DNA of 6,700 bases from Patulibacter sp. GTDB lineage: Bacteria > Actinomycetota > Thermoleophilia > Solirubrobacterales > Solirubrobacteraceae. The position numbers were made by a program, and so were the translations under genes. The stretch spans positions 1 through 6,700 of the forward strand of contig JALRCL010000283.1 in the NCBI GenBank assembly GCA_023268575.1, in the 5' to 3' direction. Shown piece by piece: positions 5,494 to 6,700 of this stretch. The first letter of the stretch is position 1. Each line of letters opens with the position of its first letter. The notes beneath the pieces were generated by a model, which saw only the letters and a program-made list of their open reading frames with translations, was not told where the DNA came from and made no database searches.

Positions 5494-6700
5494 TTGCCCG
5501 CCATCCGGTCGAGGGTCTTCAGGAGGTCACGCTGCGTCGCCTCGGGCAGGTCGGAGGCGCGGACCTTCGAGGGGCCGTCCAGCGACGGCGCCGTCGTGCG
5601 CAGTTGGGAGCGTCCCTGCACGACCTTGCCGCCCTGCGTCACCGGCCCGGTGGTCCCGGACGTCGCGATCGAGCCCTTCCACTCCGGATCGTTGATCGGC
5701 AGGCCGACGCCGTCCTTGGAGTTGAAGTTCGCGTTGCACGCGCGGGCCTGCGGCTGCGCGATGCAGCGGGCCGAGACGCTGAGCATGATCGGGACCATGT
5801 GCGACGTCTCGTCGTAGAGCCCGGACACCGTGGACAGCGTGTAGAACATGTTCAGCAGCTGCTCGTTGCCGCCCGTGTCGCGCAGGCTCACGAGCAGCTC
5901 GCGGGCGAGCTTGCTGGGCTCGAGCGCTCGCTGGGAGAAGCGGTTCAGCTCGCCGACGACCTTGCGCGTCGGCGGCAGCGCCGGGCGCGTCGCCTTCGCC
6001 GCGCCGGCGAGCGACGTCAGCGCCGGACGGCCCACCTTCGAGAGCCGCTGCAGCACGCCGTTGACGCGCACGAGCTCGGGGACCGCACGGCGCAGGGCCG
6101 CGGCCGTCGGGGTCAGCTCGTCCCCGACGCGGTCGATCGAGCCGAGGCTCAGGCGGACCTCGCGCAGCAGTCCGGGCAGCGCGCGCAGCGAGGCGCGGGT
6201 GCCGTCGCGATGCGCGGCGAGCGTCGAGGTGACGTCCGCGGCACCGGCGACGAACCGGCGGACGTCGCCGCGGCGCTCTCGCATGTCGGCCAGGACGGTT
6301 TCGGTCTGGCCGATCGCGTCGCGCAGCGCGGTGCGCTGGCGGTCGATGAGCGCCAGGACCCGGTTGGCCTGCGTCAGCGCCGGGTTCGCGCGGCGCAGGA
6401 CGGCGTTGAAGTCCCGCCCGGTGCCCGACGCGGCGAGGCCGAGCTCGCTCAGCATCACGCGGATGCGCTGGTCGACCGGCAGCGAGAAGGTGTCGATCAC
6501 CTGCTGCAGCTGGACGGAGACCTCGGTCCGGGAGACCGGCACCGTCGGCCGATCGTGCCCGGGCACCCGCGCCAGCGGCGGCTTGCCCGCGGAGCCCGCG
6601 TCGCACTGGACGAAGCTCTCGGAGATGAAGCCCTCCGGCAGGATCTTGCAGGAGGCGTCGGCGCGCAGCGGGCCGAAGCGCTCCTCGATCGACAGCCGGA
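5490..6700 (-). CDS. MCE family lipid-transport protein, 5'-truncated by window edge (gene 1)
   Basis: The frame is open from the right edge (first full codon at 6698) to TGA at 5490-5492, giving 402 visible residues. The start, membrane anchor and first half of the MCE domain lie outside. Visible residues 1-56 are the second half of an MCE/MlaD domain: an F-G-P-L-R-A-D-A segment, then I-L-P-E-G-F-I-S-E and a V-P-V-S-R-T closing strand. A long, mostly helical tail rich in Leu, Arg and Ala follows (about 60-270). The C-terminal segment contains LYDETSH and Cys312/Cys321. A GTG at 6566 could be mistaken for the start, but it would cut the MCE domain, and coding sequence clearly continues upstream. 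Expected role: an envelope-spanning, substrate-binding subunit of an Mce lipid transporter, anchored in the inner membrane. Oddity: two cysteines (Cys17, Cys32) inside the MCE domain, which the other visible MCE domains lack. Family assignment is firm; the subunit letter and substrate are unknown. Confidence 0.93.
   Translation of the reverse strand, partial: RLSIEERFGPLRADASCKILPEGFISESFVQCDAGSAGKPPLARVPGHDRPTVPVSRTEVSVQLQQVIDTFSLPVDQRIRVMLSELGLAASGTGRDFNAVLRRANPALTQANRVLALIDRQRTALRDAIGQTETVLADMRERRGDVRRFVAGAADVTSTLAAHRDGTRASLRALPGLLREVRLSLGSIDRVGDELTPTAAALRRAVPELVRVNGVLQRLSKVGRPALTSLAGAAKATRPALPPTRKVVGELNRFSQRALEPSKLARELLVSLRDTGGNEQLLNMFYTLSTVSGLYDETSHMVPIMLSVSARCIAQPQARACNANFNSKDGVGLPINDPEWKGSIATSGTTGPVTQGGKVVQGRSQLRTTAPSLDGPSKVRASDLPEATQRDLLKTLDRMAGK

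Noticed and set aside
4207..5817. 536-codon open frame on the plus strand
   Set aside because: It covers the complement of genes 2 and 1, including their junction. It has no domain signature and is a codon-bias artefact.
5527..6606. 359-codon open frame on the minus strand, offset from gene 1
   Set aside because: It is a frame-shifted shadow of gene 1, Arg/Ala/Gly-rich without an MCE signature. Gene 1's frame has the MCE closing strand and conserved C-terminus.
1..6700. Search for CRISPR arrays, tRNA or rRNA, insertion sequences, att sites, terminators and promoters
   Set aside because: The window is continuous coding sequence with overlapping gene ends. I saw no direct-repeat array, no hairpin followed by a T-run and no transposase-like frame.
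1..6700. Assigning mceA-mceF letters to the five genes
   Set aside because: The operon start is outside the window and no subunit-specific marker such as the MceE lipobox is visible, so letters would be guesses.

Overview
The window is a fragment of one operon, transcribed from right to left on the minus strand. It is filled completely by five consecutive genes for MCE-family (mammalian cell entry / MlaD-like) lipid-transport proteins. Base composition is very GC-rich (clearly above 70% by eye), with G or C at almost every third codon position. Several different MCE paralogues follow one another, each with an N-terminal membrane anchor and a long helical tail. This arrangement is typical of actinobacterial mce operons. 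A Thermoleophilia/Solirubrobacterales-type actinobacterium is a reasonable guess, but the sequence alone does not prove it.

Layout in transcription order: (1) 5490-6700, an MCE protein whose start lies beyond the right edge. (2) 4027-5490, complete, 487 aa. (3) 2363-4030, complete, 555 aa. (4) 1098-2366, complete, 422 aa. (5) 1-1096, an MCE protein whose end lies beyond the left edge. Every junction is tight: genes 1/2 share one base (TGATG), 2/3 and 3/4 share four bases (ATGA), and 4/5 are one base apart (TGAGATG). All four visible stops are TGA. There is no intergenic space, so the window holds no promoter, terminator, RNA gene, repeat array or mobile element that I can support.

From knowledge of the family, actinobacterial operons normally encode two YrbE/MlaE-type permeases followed by about six MCE proteins. 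These assemble as a heterohexameric ring plus a helical needle or tunnel that carries lipids across the cell envelope, powered by an Mla/Mkl-type ATPase. The five different proteins here fit such a hetero-oligomer. The permeases and any sixth MCE gene would lie outside the window. No known substrate can be assigned.

This is a recognisable known system, not a new one. The points most worth a second look are a nearly duplicated 20-base start junction at genes 3 and 4, a recurring C-terminal motif in the four proteins whose C-termini are visible, and the absence of a lipoprotein signal in the four visible N-termini. Long open frames on the plus strand and in the other minus-strand frames are artefacts of GC-rich codon use.
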